Shown here: positions 39,570 to 50,380 of the stretch, one piece after another | Position numbering within the stretch: the first letter of the stretch is position 1 | Layout of the letters: each line of letters starts with the position of its first letter | Notes under the pieces: generated by a model | What the model was told of the DNA's origin: nothing | What the model saw: only the letters and a program-made list of their open reading frames with translations | Database searches by the model: none | Made by a program: the position numbers and the translations under genes | Assembly: GCA_039621445.1 (NCBI GenBank) | Contig: CP154955.1 | Span: 60,233,564-60,297,563, forward strand | Length of the DNA: 64,000 nucleotides | Reading direction: 5' to 3' | From: Euglena gracilis | Lineage: Eukaryota > Euglenida > Euglenophyceae > Euglenales

Positions 39570-41424
39570 TGGAGGTCCTACCCGCATCCTCCGGCCAGAG
39601 CGAGGCCCGCCAGGCAGCTGAAGATCAAGGAAGTCAAAGAAAAAAGACAAGAAAGGTTGAAGCTGAAGAAACAAGTACATTATTGACAGCTGCAGCTGGT
39701 GGAGGGGGGCCCTGCAATGGCCCCCCAGCGAGCGGTATTGAAGCTGCGCGCGGTACAGAAGCCGTGGACACATACAAAACACGACCAGGGTGTGCCAGCA
39801 TACAACACCCACCCACGGCCCTAAGGCTTCTAAAGAACCCGAAGAATGGTAGGCATGTAGAAGTGTCAAGTGGGAGAAATTCAGTGCCGAAATTTTCCAT
39901 CTTTCCATCTGCTGATTTTTCAGAAAGATCTTTCTTGCCAAATTTACTTGTCGCATCACCACAGACTTTTCAGAAAAGTGACTTCCCAGCAGATTTTCAT
40001 GGTTTACCACTGAACTTTCAGACCCGAGAAGATTTTTGACAATCAAATTGGCCAATTTCAGCAAGAATTACGATGAGGACCCAGAATTTTATGGAATCTT
40101 CTGAAGTCTCCCCACAGTTTTTGCCAACGGCATCCATTTTCAGCAAGATTTATTGTGGGGGGCAGGGTCCCATTTACAAAGTGGCACGTATTTTCCCCCA
40201 CAAAAAAACCCAGGCGTTGTCTCACCCAATGATCTTTCAGTTTTCAAGTGAAAAAAGTGAATTTTCCCTTTCCCCGTCACAGAAATTTCCTGTGACTTTG
40301 GCATATTTTCAGCCAAAACGGTCGGAGATGGGTGATATCCTCCGTACGGGACAACTTTTCCTGGTGCCACAGATTTTTGCTCTGGTTTTCACATTTTTTT
40401 CAGCCAATCTTGTCGGAGATGGGTGGAATCCTCCGTACGGGAAATTTTTCCCTTTTGCCCCCCCAGGCTGGGAGTGGGCACGGATCAGACTTTTTGGCTG
40501 GTGGAGGAGAAACGGGAATTGTCCCCCTCACACAAATTTAAGTCCCCCCCATGGAAATGGAAATGGAGGGGGGAAACAAAGATCCTTGGGAAGAACGTGC
40601 AAGGAGGGGAGTTCACAAAATAATTCAGTTTGAGGTGCTGGGCGAAGAATGTTTTCAGTTTCCCTGGGCAAAGTTGGAAAAAACTGCAGATCCCCCAGAT
40701 TCAAAAATGGAAACCGCTTTGGTCAAAAGTGATCAAAATTCAGCCCAATTTAACTTTGGACAACAGCGCCAAAAGGCAAGAACTTTTTGACGAGAAATTT
40801 CCAGTTTTGGGTTTGGAAAACTCAAATCAAACGCCGTTTCAGGCAGTTTTGCCGAAAATTCAAGGATTTGTAGAAATTTCCACTTTGGTGATTGGGATTG
40901 AGCAAAGCTTTTCTCAATTGGAGGGTCTCAAAATTTTCAAACGGACACAATCCCAGTTTATTGCGGAAGGGGGTCAACGTGGACAGTTTTTTCCCCCTGC
41001 CCAGATCACTGGCCGCAAATTCTGTTTTCTCACCCCGGGAAGGGAGACCCCCAACCCCGGCGTCGGTGTGGTGGCGGCGTCCGGGGGCCCACTCCCCCGC
41101 ACCGCTGTGGTGGCGGTGCAGGGGGGCCCAGGAGCACCCAGTGCAGCGACGAGTACCCCACCCGGGAGCTATGGGTTGGGACTGAGCTATGGGTTGAGAC
41201 CACGGTTGGGACTTGAAGCGATGAGAAGGCCTGGGTTGGGACCTGAAGGAACGAGAAGGAGAAGCCCAGAGAGAGTGAGTGGGTTGGTTTTTCAAAATTT
41301 TCAAATTTCCCCCCCCCCCCGTCGCTCCCTACTCGGGCAACCTAGGCCCGGAGGTAGGGGGAGCGGCCTTTTTGGGCAACAGTGCTGGAGTGTTGGTCTT
41401 GCCCAAAGGGGAGGAGCACCATAA
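39570..41424 (+). CDS. Unknown 5' ORFs of the 6.3-kb LTR element
   Basis: Two open stretches: 39395-40039 (starts within the LTR, Lys/Glu-rich, then mixed) and 40630-41424 (264 codons, first half mixed, second half Pro/Gly/Arg-rich). Neither shows a domain I recognise. Between them 40140-40450 contains two near copies of 'cggagatgggt…atcctccgtacggga' about 88 bp apart. From position they could be an N-terminal Gag, but that is inference. GC-rich low complexity at 41040-41240. Confidence 0.35.
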
Positions 41425-41587
41425 GGTGGTCTGTACCCCCTGTTGGCAAAGCCACACTTTGCACGTTCCCATTATCCAACCCACGACAGTTTTTACCCCC
41501 CTCACTCTGTTTTTGTTTCCCCCAGAATGGTGGATTTTCTTTCCGTAAGTTTGGAAGTAACAGCCTCACAAACAATACCCCTTTTGA

Positions 41588-42560
41588 ATGCCCCCAAGCG
41601 AAGCGTGTTGGAATTTCCCGTTGAAACACATGAAAAATTTCCATCTGTCATGGTCCCCGTACAAATTTTGCTCACAGGGATGGGCAGGGGTTAGGATGAT
41701 GGGGGAAGGCACCATTTTTGGTTGCCAGATTTCAATTTTTGTTGGTATCCCGTTTTGGGACATGGTGGAAAATGAGGCAAAAATCAACAGATTTTCAGGT
41801 CATGGGCCTGAATTTTCTTTTCGTTGGCAGATTTTTACAACGAAACTGTCCAGTCTTTCAACAATGTTTTCTGGGGAAGATTGGAAACACTTTGAGACAG
41901 AATTTGTGACGATTCAGAATTTTGTCAAATCTCATGCGGACACCTCTCATGTGCTAAGACGTGAATTTCCCCAGATTTTTCACAAAGAAAGGAGGAATGA
42001 AAGCCAAAACGAAGAAGTAATCAGAAAGGAGTTGGCAAGGGACAAAATTTTGCGTTCTTTCACTCAATGGGTGGTCATTTGGACAAAAATCGCTGTTTTC
42101 CCCCAGCGATTTTCATTTCCCCTCGCTCAAATCGTGAGAATGACACAGGGATGTCTTGAACAAACGGAGGGGGGATGGAATTTAAAGGGCCAGGTGCCCC
42201 CCCCTGAAACGAGTCTACCCCCCGATTGGATGGGGGGGACCAAATTCATTCAGAAAACGCGAAACGAGAATTTTTCTCAGAATTTTGCCAGAAATCCTCA
42301 AGAAGGGGGGGCGCTGTCAAAAAATTCTTCAGAGGTGAAAGAAGCACCGCTCCCAAACCCCAACCACACAACCTGTGTAATCAGAGCACCGTGTGAGTGT
42401 TGTGGTGAGGTTGGGAATAATGCCTCTAAGTGTTGGACAAAAATTCTGGATGCAAATCAAGCTCCCCCGGCACCCAGTTTTGGGCTGCATGCCCATGGGG
42501 GGGAGGACGAGGCAAGGGGGGCGGAACGACCAATTTTAATGACAAAGGTTGGGAAACTGC
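41588..42560 (+). CDS. Gag-like ORF with altered zinc knuckle
   Basis: About 320 codons of plausible globular sequence (FSGEDWKHFETEFVTIQNFVKSHADTSHVL…, KILRSFTQWVVIWTKIA), then a linker, then CECCGEVGNNASKC. The last fits a retroviral-type knuckle C-x2-C-x4-H-x4-C except that the histidine is Asn. An acidic tail follows. This is the usual C-terminal layout of a retrotransposon Gag. It runs into the downstream frame with overlap from 42430. Confidence 0.5.
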
Positions 42561-43584
42561 CCAAGGAAAAAGTGGTGGCCAACGTTTCAGGGGCAACACT
42601 TTTGTTCAAGTGCCCCCAGCGCAAAATTTGTTTCAGAAAATATTTGCGCCACAGTCAAACACTTTTGTGGACAAAGTCCAGCGATTTTTTGGGTCAAAAG
42701 TACCAAAGGTTTTGAAGCTTTCTACGGGAACAAAATCTGGAGGGGGGGTGGACTTGACCTTTGCATCCGTGCTACATACGAAATATTGTGACCCCACCAT
42801 GTGTGAAAGAAATTTGGAGTATGCCGATTCTCGCACAAAAATGACACTTTCCAACACCCAATTTTTACAACCCCCCAGAATTTTCATAAAAATTCCCCGA
42901 AACGGCCTTATGAAGGACCGTGAATTTTTGAAAGGGCTGAATTTTTTGGACGTTGATTTTTGTCAATGTGGTCCTTTTGACTACAAAAAGCCCACTCGTA
43001 TATGGGGAATGTTGGAGGGTTTGCCAAATCGTTTGTGGCCGGGTTTTTGGTGCAAGTTCACCATCCCCGGGTCCAAAGGACATTTTCACCGTTTTGGTGG
43101 AAAATTTTTTGGTGGGACGTCACATAAAAAATACCGAGTCCCAGATTTGGTTATTTTTCAGGTAGACGGGAAAGAGGAAAGGCATATTCCAAAGGGGGAG
43201 GGTTTGGTGTTGGTCCCCCAGGGTACCCCCCCACGAATGAACCATGACAAAAGGGAATTTTGGATTTGGATAAACCCCAGATTTTGGGAAACGGTGGTGG
43301 AAGTGGACAATTTTCAGGTGGAAAAGGAAGAGGGGAGGGTTGAAACGCATTTTGCACCCCCTCAATTTTCCCAATTGGAAAAAGTGAATTTTTTCAATTT
43401 TCTTCCGCCCGTTTGGGGAAAGAGAAGAAAAAATGGGTTGAACGGTCGACCAATGAAAATTTTGAGTCTGCCGATTTTACCCAAGGCACAAAATCTGACG
43501 TTTTCATTGGGCAAGTGTGGGAGGTGGAATTTATTCATTCATTCGGGTTGTGTTGTGTGGAAGAAAGGAATAACGTTGGAATGA
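42560..43584 (+). pseudogene. Cytosine-C5-methyltransferase-like C-terminal domain
   Basis: In the frame 42430-43584 I read VDLTFASVLHTKYC, NLEYADSRTKMTLSNTQFLQPPRIFIKIPRNGLMKDREFLKGL, DVDFCQCGPFDYKKPTRIWG and later a Cys/His segment ending KYRVPDLVIF. This order corresponds to C5-methyltransferase motif IV (…ASPPCT.YS), the ENP motif with G-L-L, V-D-Y-C-x-Y-G-x-x-Y-x-K-P-T-R-[IL]-W and the C-terminal target region. In this copy the catalytic PPC is VLH and ENP is KIP, so it should be inactive. The SAM-binding N-terminal motif is not evident. Cytosine methyltransferases captured by retrotransposons have been reported in Symbiodinium and Klebsormidium. Confidence 0.55.
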
Positions 43585-44015
43585 ACAAAATGGCGATGAG
43601 CCCCACTCATTCGGAGGCGAGTGAGTGGGGGGCGTTCCAACAAAAAGTCGATGTGTTGTACCGACATAATTTCAGGGAGTTTAAAGGTGTTATTTACGCA
43701 GAGGAGGTGGAACCCAACCCCCCCGTAAAGGACGGTGTGCAGAATTTTCAGAGAATTTTGGGAAAGAAACTTGCCCAGGCATGGGACAGGGCCGACGGTT
43801 TGGTCGGTGAGGCTCCCGTAGGTACCCCCCAAGGAATTTTGGGTTCGGAGGAACAATTTTTGGAATGGCAAGGAGATGAGAATTTCACAGATTTGGATTT
43901 GCTTTTGAAAAGCAAAAGAGGGCCAGGTTTCTCAACACATTTTATTTCTTTAAAAGAGGTGGAAATTTTGGGCCAAGATTTCAGAGATGGCCCGGGAGGG
44001 CACGGGTTGATGTGA
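43413..44015 (+). CDS. Unknown ORF at the 3' end of the 6.3-kb LTR element
   Basis: 200 codons, mixed composition (FQQKVDVLYRHNFREFKGVIYAEEVEPNPPVKDG, KLAQAWDRADGLVGEAPVGTPQGIL, DENFTDLDLLLKSKRGPG). No recognised motif. It overlaps the methyltransferase-like frame by about 170 bases and may continue it after a frameshift. Ends with TGA at 44013-44015. Confidence 0.35.
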   Translation: MGKEKKKWVERSTNENFESADFTQGTKSDVFIGQVWEVEFIHSFGLCCVEERNNVGMNKMAMSPTHSEASEWGAFQQKVDVLYRHNFREFKGVIYAEEVEPNPPVKDGVQNFQRILGKKLAQAWDRADGLVGEAPVGTPQGILGSEEQFLEWQGDENFTDLDLLLKSKRGPGFSTHFISLKEVEILGQDFRDGPGGHGLM

Positions 44016-44878
44016 CCCCCCACAAAACGGCCGTAAGTCACATTCCCGTTACGTTTGTGGGAAAAGTGATGAATTGTCATTGCGGGGAACCAATCCCGCA
44101 GTTTGCGGGGTTGTTTTCGTTGTTTCTGATTTTTGGTGTTTGGTCGCGACAAGCAACAGATCAGGAAATTTAACAAGCCCCCCAACAAAAAAGTTGCAAC
44201 GCTTCAAAGAAAGAGGGTAATTTGCTCCTTAAAGAGGGATTAAGCAAAAAACCCCAACAAAAAAGGGGACCACAACCAACAAAAAAGATGGAATTTGCTC
44301 CTTGTGAGAAAGAATCCCTAACGGAAGGCTAGCCTAACAATCAAAAAAAAACCTGAAGCCTAACAACCAGATTTCTTGAATGACGGTTGGTCAAAAAAAA
44401 AAAGGTTCGCAAGTGTTGGAAACGCGAAACCATGCCTAGGCCCCATTGTGGCTCGGCGTGCAACTTTCGTAGTTGCAACCCGACCCGCCTTGGGTGCCCG
44501 CAAAGTGTCATACTAAGCATGAGTGTCGTGTGGCTGTTTGGGGACAAAAAACCGCATACCTTATTGTGATTGTGAACACACGACTCACACATACGCGGTA
44601 CCGTGGCGGCGAAGGAGCACGGCATGAGGCGACTGGCGGCGGCACCGCACCGTTGCAACGCACCGTGCGCCACCCCGTTGCTCCACTTTCACGTTGCACC
44701 GTTGCACCATCTTCCCCCAGGGTGTGGTGGCCTTTTGGGCTGCCCCCCCCCTCGTTATTCTTACCAACCGCACACATACCACTTTTTTTAGCAAACCAAA
44801 TTATTTCTTTTGTGCGGACCCCTTCTTTTTTCACTTTCGTTTTTTAAAATCTCCCCGAGATTTTTCTAAGTGGGAGAG
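44016..44878. other. 3' non-coding part of the 6.3-kb LTR element
   Basis: No supported gene. Contains repeated 'aacaaaaaag' words (44180-44330) and a GC-rich stretch of 'gttgca' words (44640-44710). A purine tract AGTGGGAGAG lies at the right edge. Confidence 0.4.
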
Positions 44879-45405
44879 TGTAAAGGGGTCCTAAAGGTTG
44901 GGTCCTAGAGGGTCAAAAGTTGGCCAAAATTTGCCTGAGTGGGGCCGAAAATCACTGAAATACCACTTTTTGGTTTTCAGTCGAATTTACCTAGGGAAAA
45001 GATTATTATGGTTCGGCTTGAAAGCCTGAAATCAATTTTTGACCTTGCTGGGCCGATTCCTTGAAATTTTCAAGACCGGCTGACCAATTTTCCACGGTAG
45101 GATTTGCCATTTTTCCCTAATTAACCTAAGAAAGTCCCCACTCGAACCCACCAATTTCAAACCAATCTCACACACAGGGTTCTTATCCCACCCAATGCAC
45201 TGGTACAAAACTACAAAAAAATCAATTGATTGTGCATGCAGGAACAAGGATTTGAAGAAAAAATGGATTTCAATGGTCAGGGGAAAAAGCCCAAAGACAA
45301 AAAGAAAAACATTGAAAAGCTTGGCTTCGAAGCCCGGCGGCCGCCTCAAGAAAAAGCCGAGGCCGAAGGATCCGCAAAAAACAGCGAACCAAGAAAGGGT
45401 TTTCA
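44879..45405 (+). repeat. 3' LTR of the 6.3-kb element
   Basis: Direct copy of 39059-39569 with an extra 'ggttgggtcctagaggg'-type segment near its start. Confidence 0.85.
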
Positions 45406-45818
45406 CCCCTTGGGATGGGTTGTTGTGTTAGAAAGTTTGGGGGGATTTGGAGGACCTTTTCTCCCTCTTCCTGAAGGGAATGGCTTTTGGAATTGGCCAC
45501 CATGGCCTCCACCTTGTCCTTGATTCCATCTTCTCCACTTCTGTTCAAATTGTGTTCTGTCGGCTGGGCGCAATTTTGGAACATGTCTTTGGAAGCTTTG
45601 GTCTGCTTTTGTCCGGTCTTGCTTGATAGGGCCCCATCCTTCTTCCTTCTGGTCTTTCTGGCCACTGTGGTCCACAGGCCGTTGCCGTCAATGGGTGGGG
45701 TTTTCTGCTAGGAAATTTCTGACACTGGGATCTGGGGGGAGAGGGGCGGCCACGGTTCGCCACATATCATATGCACCTCCAGGTCCTCCGGCTGCCGCGG
45801 CGACAGCTGCTCCAGGTA
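45406..45818 (-). pseudogene. Degenerate DIRS copy (minus): Gag-like N-terminal region
   Basis: Minus-strand words GQGGGHGGQF, PSGRGRKGP, QKFPSRKPHP and CGEPWPPL match the intact DIRS Gag-like region (46180-46600) in order. It continues the 37432-39058 piece across the inserted LTR element. It abuts the inverted terminal repeat of the plus-strand DIRS at 45819, so that element probably inserted here. Confidence 0.75.
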
Positions 45819-45950
45819 GACACCTCGGGCTCCGCACTTTGCCCTTGTGAGGCCATGCCTTGCTCGCCGGCGGTGTTGTTTGGATTGTTTGCTGCGTTGG
45901 GTTAGGAGTCCCTGCTTAGTGCCTTTTTTCGCCGGAGTTGGCTGATTCCT
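45819..45950. repeat. Left inverted terminal repeat of DIRS
   Basis: Reverse complement of 50575-50707 with a few substitutions and one-base gaps. Shared landmarks include gacacctcgggctccgcac and ggttaggagt. Confidence 0.85.
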
Positions 45951-45953
45951 AAT

Positions 45954-47269
45954 TTGCCCTTCGACACCCAGAAGAAAGGAACTTCAAATACCTCACCAAT
46001 TGAGAAAAGAAGAAGACAATCAATTCAAATTATCCAGACAGTCACGCTCGTGCAGAACTTCAAATCAAAAGTTGTTGACTTTTTCGAAAGAATTCAATGC
46101 AAGATGCAACTTCAAAAGAAGCACAGCGCTGGAGAACTTCAAGAGGCAGCAGCAGCAGAAGCTGGACAACCTGACGGCGCAGGTCAACTGTGGCGAGCCG
46201 TGGCTGCCCCTTCCCCAAAACAAATTTCCCCCACAGAAATTTCCAGAACCCAAACCCCCAAAGGGATGGCCACGGACCCTGGCAGACAGTGGTCAGAAGA
46301 CCCCGACAGGGGCAGAAGCAACAACCATCAGGCCACTACGGCCATTGGAGCCAGGGCCACTGGGGCCAACGTTATGCCACTTACACCAATACCTTGTTCA
46401 AGCTGGGCCAGGGCGGCCACAACAGCAAACTGGGCCAGGGCGGCCACAACAGCAAGCTGGGCCAGGGCGGCCACAACAGCAATGGCCATGGCGGCCGATG
46501 GAACAAAGGCCAGGGTGGCCAACAATACCAAGGCCAGGGTGGCCAATTCCACAAACAAATGCCCAATGGCAGGGGCAGGACAGGTCCACAACACCCCCCC
46601 AGCCATTTCTTCATCACAAACCCCTCCAGGGGAAAAGGATTGGCCCCCAGAGGCCCCCCAAGATTATCAATGGGCATGGCGCCCAAGATCAAAGAGAAGT
46701 CAATGGGGACTTTCAAAATCTCAAGAAGGCCAGTGGGGCCAACATCAAAAAGGCCAGTGGGGCCAGAATTATTATCAAGGCCACTGGGGCCATCGAATAT
46801 CAGAAGGGGAGAACCCCCAGAAGCTAAAGGGCTGTCCCCCAGCAGGGGATTCCAATATTTTATTCCAGTGGCAGCCTCAGGAGGATGCCCCAGAAGGGGC
46901 TATGGAGGACAAGGGGGCAACCCCCCCTCAAGTTTATTCTTCAGTGCCCATGGCAGGGGCAAATCAAAACAAGGGGGAGACCCAAAAAGGGGACCCTATG
47001 GTATGTCATTCGACAACAACAATGACAAAGTGGAGGATCAGAGAGTCTGTGAGCAGAGCATGCACACCCCCCCAGCCACCTTTGCAAAATGCTCAATTCA
47101 CTTCAGAGGTGCAATGTCCAACACCCCCCACCCAGCCCCCAGAAAATCATCTGGTTGGGAAAATAAATTCCATGGAGGAAAAATGGGGAGACACCCCCCT
47201 GTACCAGAGGCTTCAGAAAAGTCTAAAATGGTGGACAAAAAATGCCCCCCCCAGCAACATGTCAACTGA
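45954..47269 (+). CDS. Gag-like ORF of DIRS (Gln/Gly-rich repeats)
   Basis: All three frames are open here because the C/A/G-rich repeats contain few stops, so the real frame is uncertain. The most protein-like path starts in the frame of 46000 (KLLTFSKEFNARCNFKRS…, a basic helical N-terminus). It then uses the frame of 46190-47269: GQGGHNSKLGQGGHNSK repeats, GPSRGFQYF, NNDKVEDQRVCEQS, GGKMGRHPPVPEASEKSKMV. The minus copy (37432-39058) matches the latter frame. DIRS elements have a Gag-like first ORF, but this one has no recognisable knuckle. Another open frame (45954-48374, 806 codons) runs on over the RT and is probably incidental. Confidence 0.5.
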
Positions 47270-48295
47270 TCAAGAATGGAATTCAGCCCCCCTGGGTAAA
47301 TCCCCCAAAACTGTCCACCCACCCAAAACCCAGGGCCAATCTGGACCTGAACCAGGCAGAAAAAATTCTGCTGGATTACGAAAAAACTGGGTCAATAAAA
47401 CGAGTTTGGGATTCAGAATCCCAGCATTTAATCCCATGGTTTCTAATTTCGAAACCAGAGGGGGGAACAACAAAATGGAGAATGATCAGCGACTGCAGAG
47501 AAATAAATCAGCAGTTTCCAGTAAAACCTTTCAAGCTGGATCATATCCAGCACATTTTCCCAGTTTTGGAAAAAGGCCACTGGGCAGCAAAAATAGACCT
47601 GAAGGATGCCTATTTCCATATTCCATTAAGTCCTGGCCTAAGGCCATTTTTAAGGCATCAGGTAGGGGGGCAGACCTGGGAATTTCAAACAGGCTGCTTT
47701 GGGCTAAATGTAATGCCCCAAATTTTCATGTCAGTAATGAAGACATTCGAAAAACTGTGGAGAAAAAGGGGCATCCAGGTCTTTATTTACCTGGACGACA
47801 TTTTACTGGTGGCCCCCACCCAAAACATTTTGCAAAGTCACCTGAACAGAGTTGTCAAAGATTTGCTGGATTCTGGGTTCAAAATCAACGTGAAAAAGTC
47901 TACCCTGCAGCCCACCCAAGTGGTAACCCACCTGGGTTTTCAACTGAACTTCCAGGAAGGAAAGTTACAAGTACCCCCCCAGAAAGTCAAAACTATAAAA
48001 AAGGAGCTGGGGAAAATCGTGAAAAAAGATTACATGTCAAAAAGGCAGTTGGCTGCCATTTTGGGTCAAATAAGATGCAATCTAATGGCCCTGCCCTTTT
48101 TAAGGGCTTTTACAGACACCCTGGCAAATTTTTTGGTGGCAAAGTCCACAGCCCCCTGGGACTCAAAACACCCCATTTCCCAGGAAATCAAGGCCCAATT
48201 AAGGGAAATAAAAACTCTATTGGACACCTGGGGGGGCAGACCCTTCCCCCAAAATGCAACCAGAGAGTTGCACTCAGACAGCAGCACCCATGCCT
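47242..48295 (+). CDS. DIRS reverse transcriptase
   Basis: Motifs in order: LIPWFLISKPEGGTTKWRMISDCREINQQF, HWAAKIDLKDAYFHIPLS (motif A Asp), FLRHQVGGQTWEFQTGCFGLNVMPQIFMSVM (motif B), VFIYLDDILLVAP (YLDD codons 47788-47799), HLGFQLNF, and the connection helix KRQLAAILGQIRCNLMALPF. This is a typical DIRS/Ty3-group RT. It is followed by ELHSDSSTHAWGG, the first RNase H strand, before the frame slips in a run of nine G (48296-48304). Confidence 0.92.
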
Positions 48296-49020
48296 GGGGG
48301 GGGGCTGGACATCCACACAGGAGAAATTGTGCAGGAATTTTGGAGAAAAGACTCCATTTTACACATCAATGTAAAGGAGCTCAGTGCAGCAATAAACACA
48401 GTGAAATGCTTGAGCAAACCGTGGGAAACAGTTTCTTTGTCTGTGGACAACCAGGTAATCTACTATTACCTAACAAAAGGTGGGGGCAGAAAAGACCCCT
48501 TCAACAAAATGCTAAGACCATTTTTCAAATGGTGCATGGAGCACCAAGTAAACCTCCAAGTCAACTGGGTGCCTTCAAAGGAATGCCTAGCAGACCCCAT
48601 AAGCAGATGGGAAATGGACAGGGGGGATTATTCTTTAGACCCCCAACTTTTTCAATGGTTAAGACAGCAATTCCAAAATTTCATAAATCTGGAAACAGAT
48701 TTATTTGCCTCCCCAGGCAACAAAAAACTGCCCAATTTTGTGGCCAGGTGGCCCCATTGGGAGGCCACAGCAGTAAATGCACTACAATGTCCACTGGACA
48801 ACATGGGGGATCTTTATGCAAACCCCCCCTGGTCAATAATCCAAAAATTTCTGCCCAGGTTGAAAATGTTTCCCCAGACCAAAGCTTTGATGGTCACCCC
48901 CTACTGGGATTCAGCCACATGGTGGCCCCAATTAATAAAAATGAAAGTACCAGGGACCCCCTGCCTAAAAATCACCCCCTACAGGGGTATGTTCACCAAC
49001 TGCAGGGGGGAACAAATGCC
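48254..49020 (+). CDS. DIRS RNase H and Dam-like methyltransferase domain
   Basis: In the +1 frame, RNase H continues: LDIHTGEIVQEFW, LHINVKELSAAINTVKC (Glu), SLSVDNQVIYYYL (Asp) and VPSKECLADPISRW (Asp). It is followed by DLFASPGNKKLPNFVARWP…NALQCPLDNMGDLYANPPWSIIQKFLPRLK…ALMVTPYWDSATWWPQL. The last part matches the Dam-like N6-adenine methyltransferase domain of DIRS elements, with catalytic motif NPPW intact. Its role in the element is not established. The protein returns to the RT frame near 48990-49030. Confidence 0.8.
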
Positions 49021-49029
49021 ACCCCCCAG

Positions 49030-50253
49030 GTGGCCCCTACTTTGCATGATTTGCTCAGGCAAATTTTGGAGGGGAAACAAATTCAGGTTAAAACCATTGA
49101 AGATTTCCTGGGGAGAAACCCCAGTTTAAAACGTTATCAGAGCGCTTTTGCACTTCTGTGGGTAATTTTGGAACACATGGGGGTGCCCCCCCCTGAAGCC
49201 ACCACTGACCAAGTGGCTGACGCTTTAATACAATTATTCCAATTTTCCAAGGCCCAAGCCCGTAATGCATACAGTGCAATGCTTTTGATTCCTGGGTTTG
49301 GTGGACTGAGATTCCACACCCTGTTAACCCCCTACAAGAGGCTTTGGAACCAAAATCTGGAGAAGTATGGGGCATTTTGGGATCCCCTCCCAATCCTCCT
49401 GGGGCTGGCCAAGACCCCTATGCCCACTGATATTTGTACATTGCGTACCCAGCTGATTTTTTGCTCACGAATTCTCTGTTTATATCGATCCTCTGACTTG
49501 GCACAAGTCAAACGAACCACCAGTGTATTGGGTAGGGCACCATACATCAAAATTAAGCGTAAAGGGCAAAAATTTCACAAGTGGGAGAGGGTTGTGTCCA
49601 TACCCCAATGTCCCCAAATAAGCCCATTTCATTTAATGATGTGCTATGTGGCTGCCACACGTTCATTCGTCAGACCTGGGGGCCCCCTCCTAATTTCATT
49701 AAAACCCCCCTTCAGAGCCATAAGTGCAGACACTGTTGCTTCTATCACAAAAGAATTTTTGGCCAAACATGGGGTGACTCCCCAGGTGTGGGGGGCCCAT
49801 TCCACCAGAGGGGCAGGAGTTGGTTTACTGAAAAAATTGGGCCTTTCTGCCCAAGAAGTTTGCGAAATTGGCCAGTGGAGGGGGGTGGAGGCTTTTACAG
49901 CCCACTATCAACGACTGGGTGCCCAAGGTGCCCTGGAAAATGCCCTGGCCCCCCTAATTTCAGTGCACAATCTGGCCTCACAAGGGCAAAGTGCGGAGCC
50001 CGAGGTGTCTCGTACTCCCTCGAGGAAAACCGACCAGGGAGGAAGGGACACCGAGGGCGAAGCACAAAGACCTTGTGAGCCCGACCCCCCCACCCGTAAA
50101 AGAAAATTTGTCTTCAAAAGCCCTCGGTCAGAGAGTGGGGGCCAGGGGGGGGAGAGGGGGGGGACCCCCCCCAAGGGCAAGAAGTCACGTCGCCAAGTCG
50201 GAACAGCATCGTCAGCCAACTCCGGCGAGGCGGCACTAAGCAGGGACTCCTAA
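49030..50253 (+). CDS. DIRS tyrosine recombinase and C-terminal tail
   Basis: An N-terminal SAM-like helical part (LHDLLRQILEGKQIQVKTIEDFLGRNPSLKRYQSAF) is followed by the catalytic domain. YRSSDLAQV supplies the first Arg (49486-49488), GAHSTRGAGVGLL the H-x-x-R (49798-49809), and AHYQRLGAQGAL the tyrosine nucleophile (49906-49908). The enzyme would insert the circular DNA intermediate. The C-terminal about 90 residues are basic and disordered (RKRKFVFKSPRSES…PKGKKSRRQ) and overlap the internal complementary region of the element. Stop TAA at 50251-50253. Confidence 0.9.
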   Translation: MAPTLHDLLRQILEGKQIQVKTIEDFLGRNPSLKRYQSAFALLWVILEHMGVPPPEATTDQVADALIQLFQFSKAQARNAYSAMLLIPGFGGLRFHTLLTPYKRLWNQNLEKYGAFWDPLPILLGLAKTPMPTDICTLRTQLIFCSRILCLYRSSDLAQVKRTTSVLGRAPYIKIKRKGQKFHKWERVVSIPQCPQISPFHLMMCYVAATRSFVRPGGPLLISLKPPFRAISADTVASITKEFLAKHGVTPQVWGAHSTRGAGVGLLKKLGLSAQEVCEIGQWRGVEAFTAHYQRLGAQGALENALAPLISVHNLASQGQSAEPEVSRTPSRKTDQGGRDTEGEAQRPCEPDPPTRKRKFVFKSPRSESGGQGGERGGTPPKGKKSRRQVGTASSANSGEAALSRDS

Positions 50254-50380
50254 CCCAACGCAGCAAACAATCCAAACAACACCGCCGGCGAGCAAGGCAT
50301 GGCCTCACAATGTCTTTGTGCTTCGCCCTCGGTGTCCCTTCCTCCCTGGTCGGTTTTCCTCGAGGGAGTACGAGTTCACG
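49981..50380. repeat. DIRS internal complementary region
   Basis: 49981-50012 repeats the outer ITR end (ggcaaagtgcggagcccgag). 50208-50305 repeats the ITR body (ccaactccggcga…ggcatggcctcaca). 50010-50080 is the reverse complement of 50308-50372 (tcgtactccctcgaggaaaa versus its complement). Such a region templates joining of the two ends during DIRS replication. Confidence 0.75.

Larger units (their letters stand above)
39059..45405 (+). mobile_element. 6.3-kb LTR element with Gag-like ORFs and C5-methyltransferase-like domain
   Basis: Direct repeats 39059-39569 and 44879-45405 (511 and 527 bp, differing mainly by a 16-17-bp gap near their start) begin TGTAAAGGGGTCC and end GGGTTTTCA, a canonical TG…CA. 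Flanks share CCCC, compatible with a 4-5-bp duplication. TGGAGGTCCTACCC immediately after the left repeat is a plausible tRNA primer site, and AGTGGGAGAG before the right repeat a purine tract. No RT, integrase or protease is visible in between, so the element is non-autonomous or has lost pol. It interrupts the minus-strand DIRS copy. Confidence 0.8.

Noticed and set aside
46328-46716. Minus-strand Cys/Trp/Pro-rich frames opposite the DIRS Gag-like repeats
   Set aside because: They arise from the complement of ggccacaacagc-type repeats and have no independent support.
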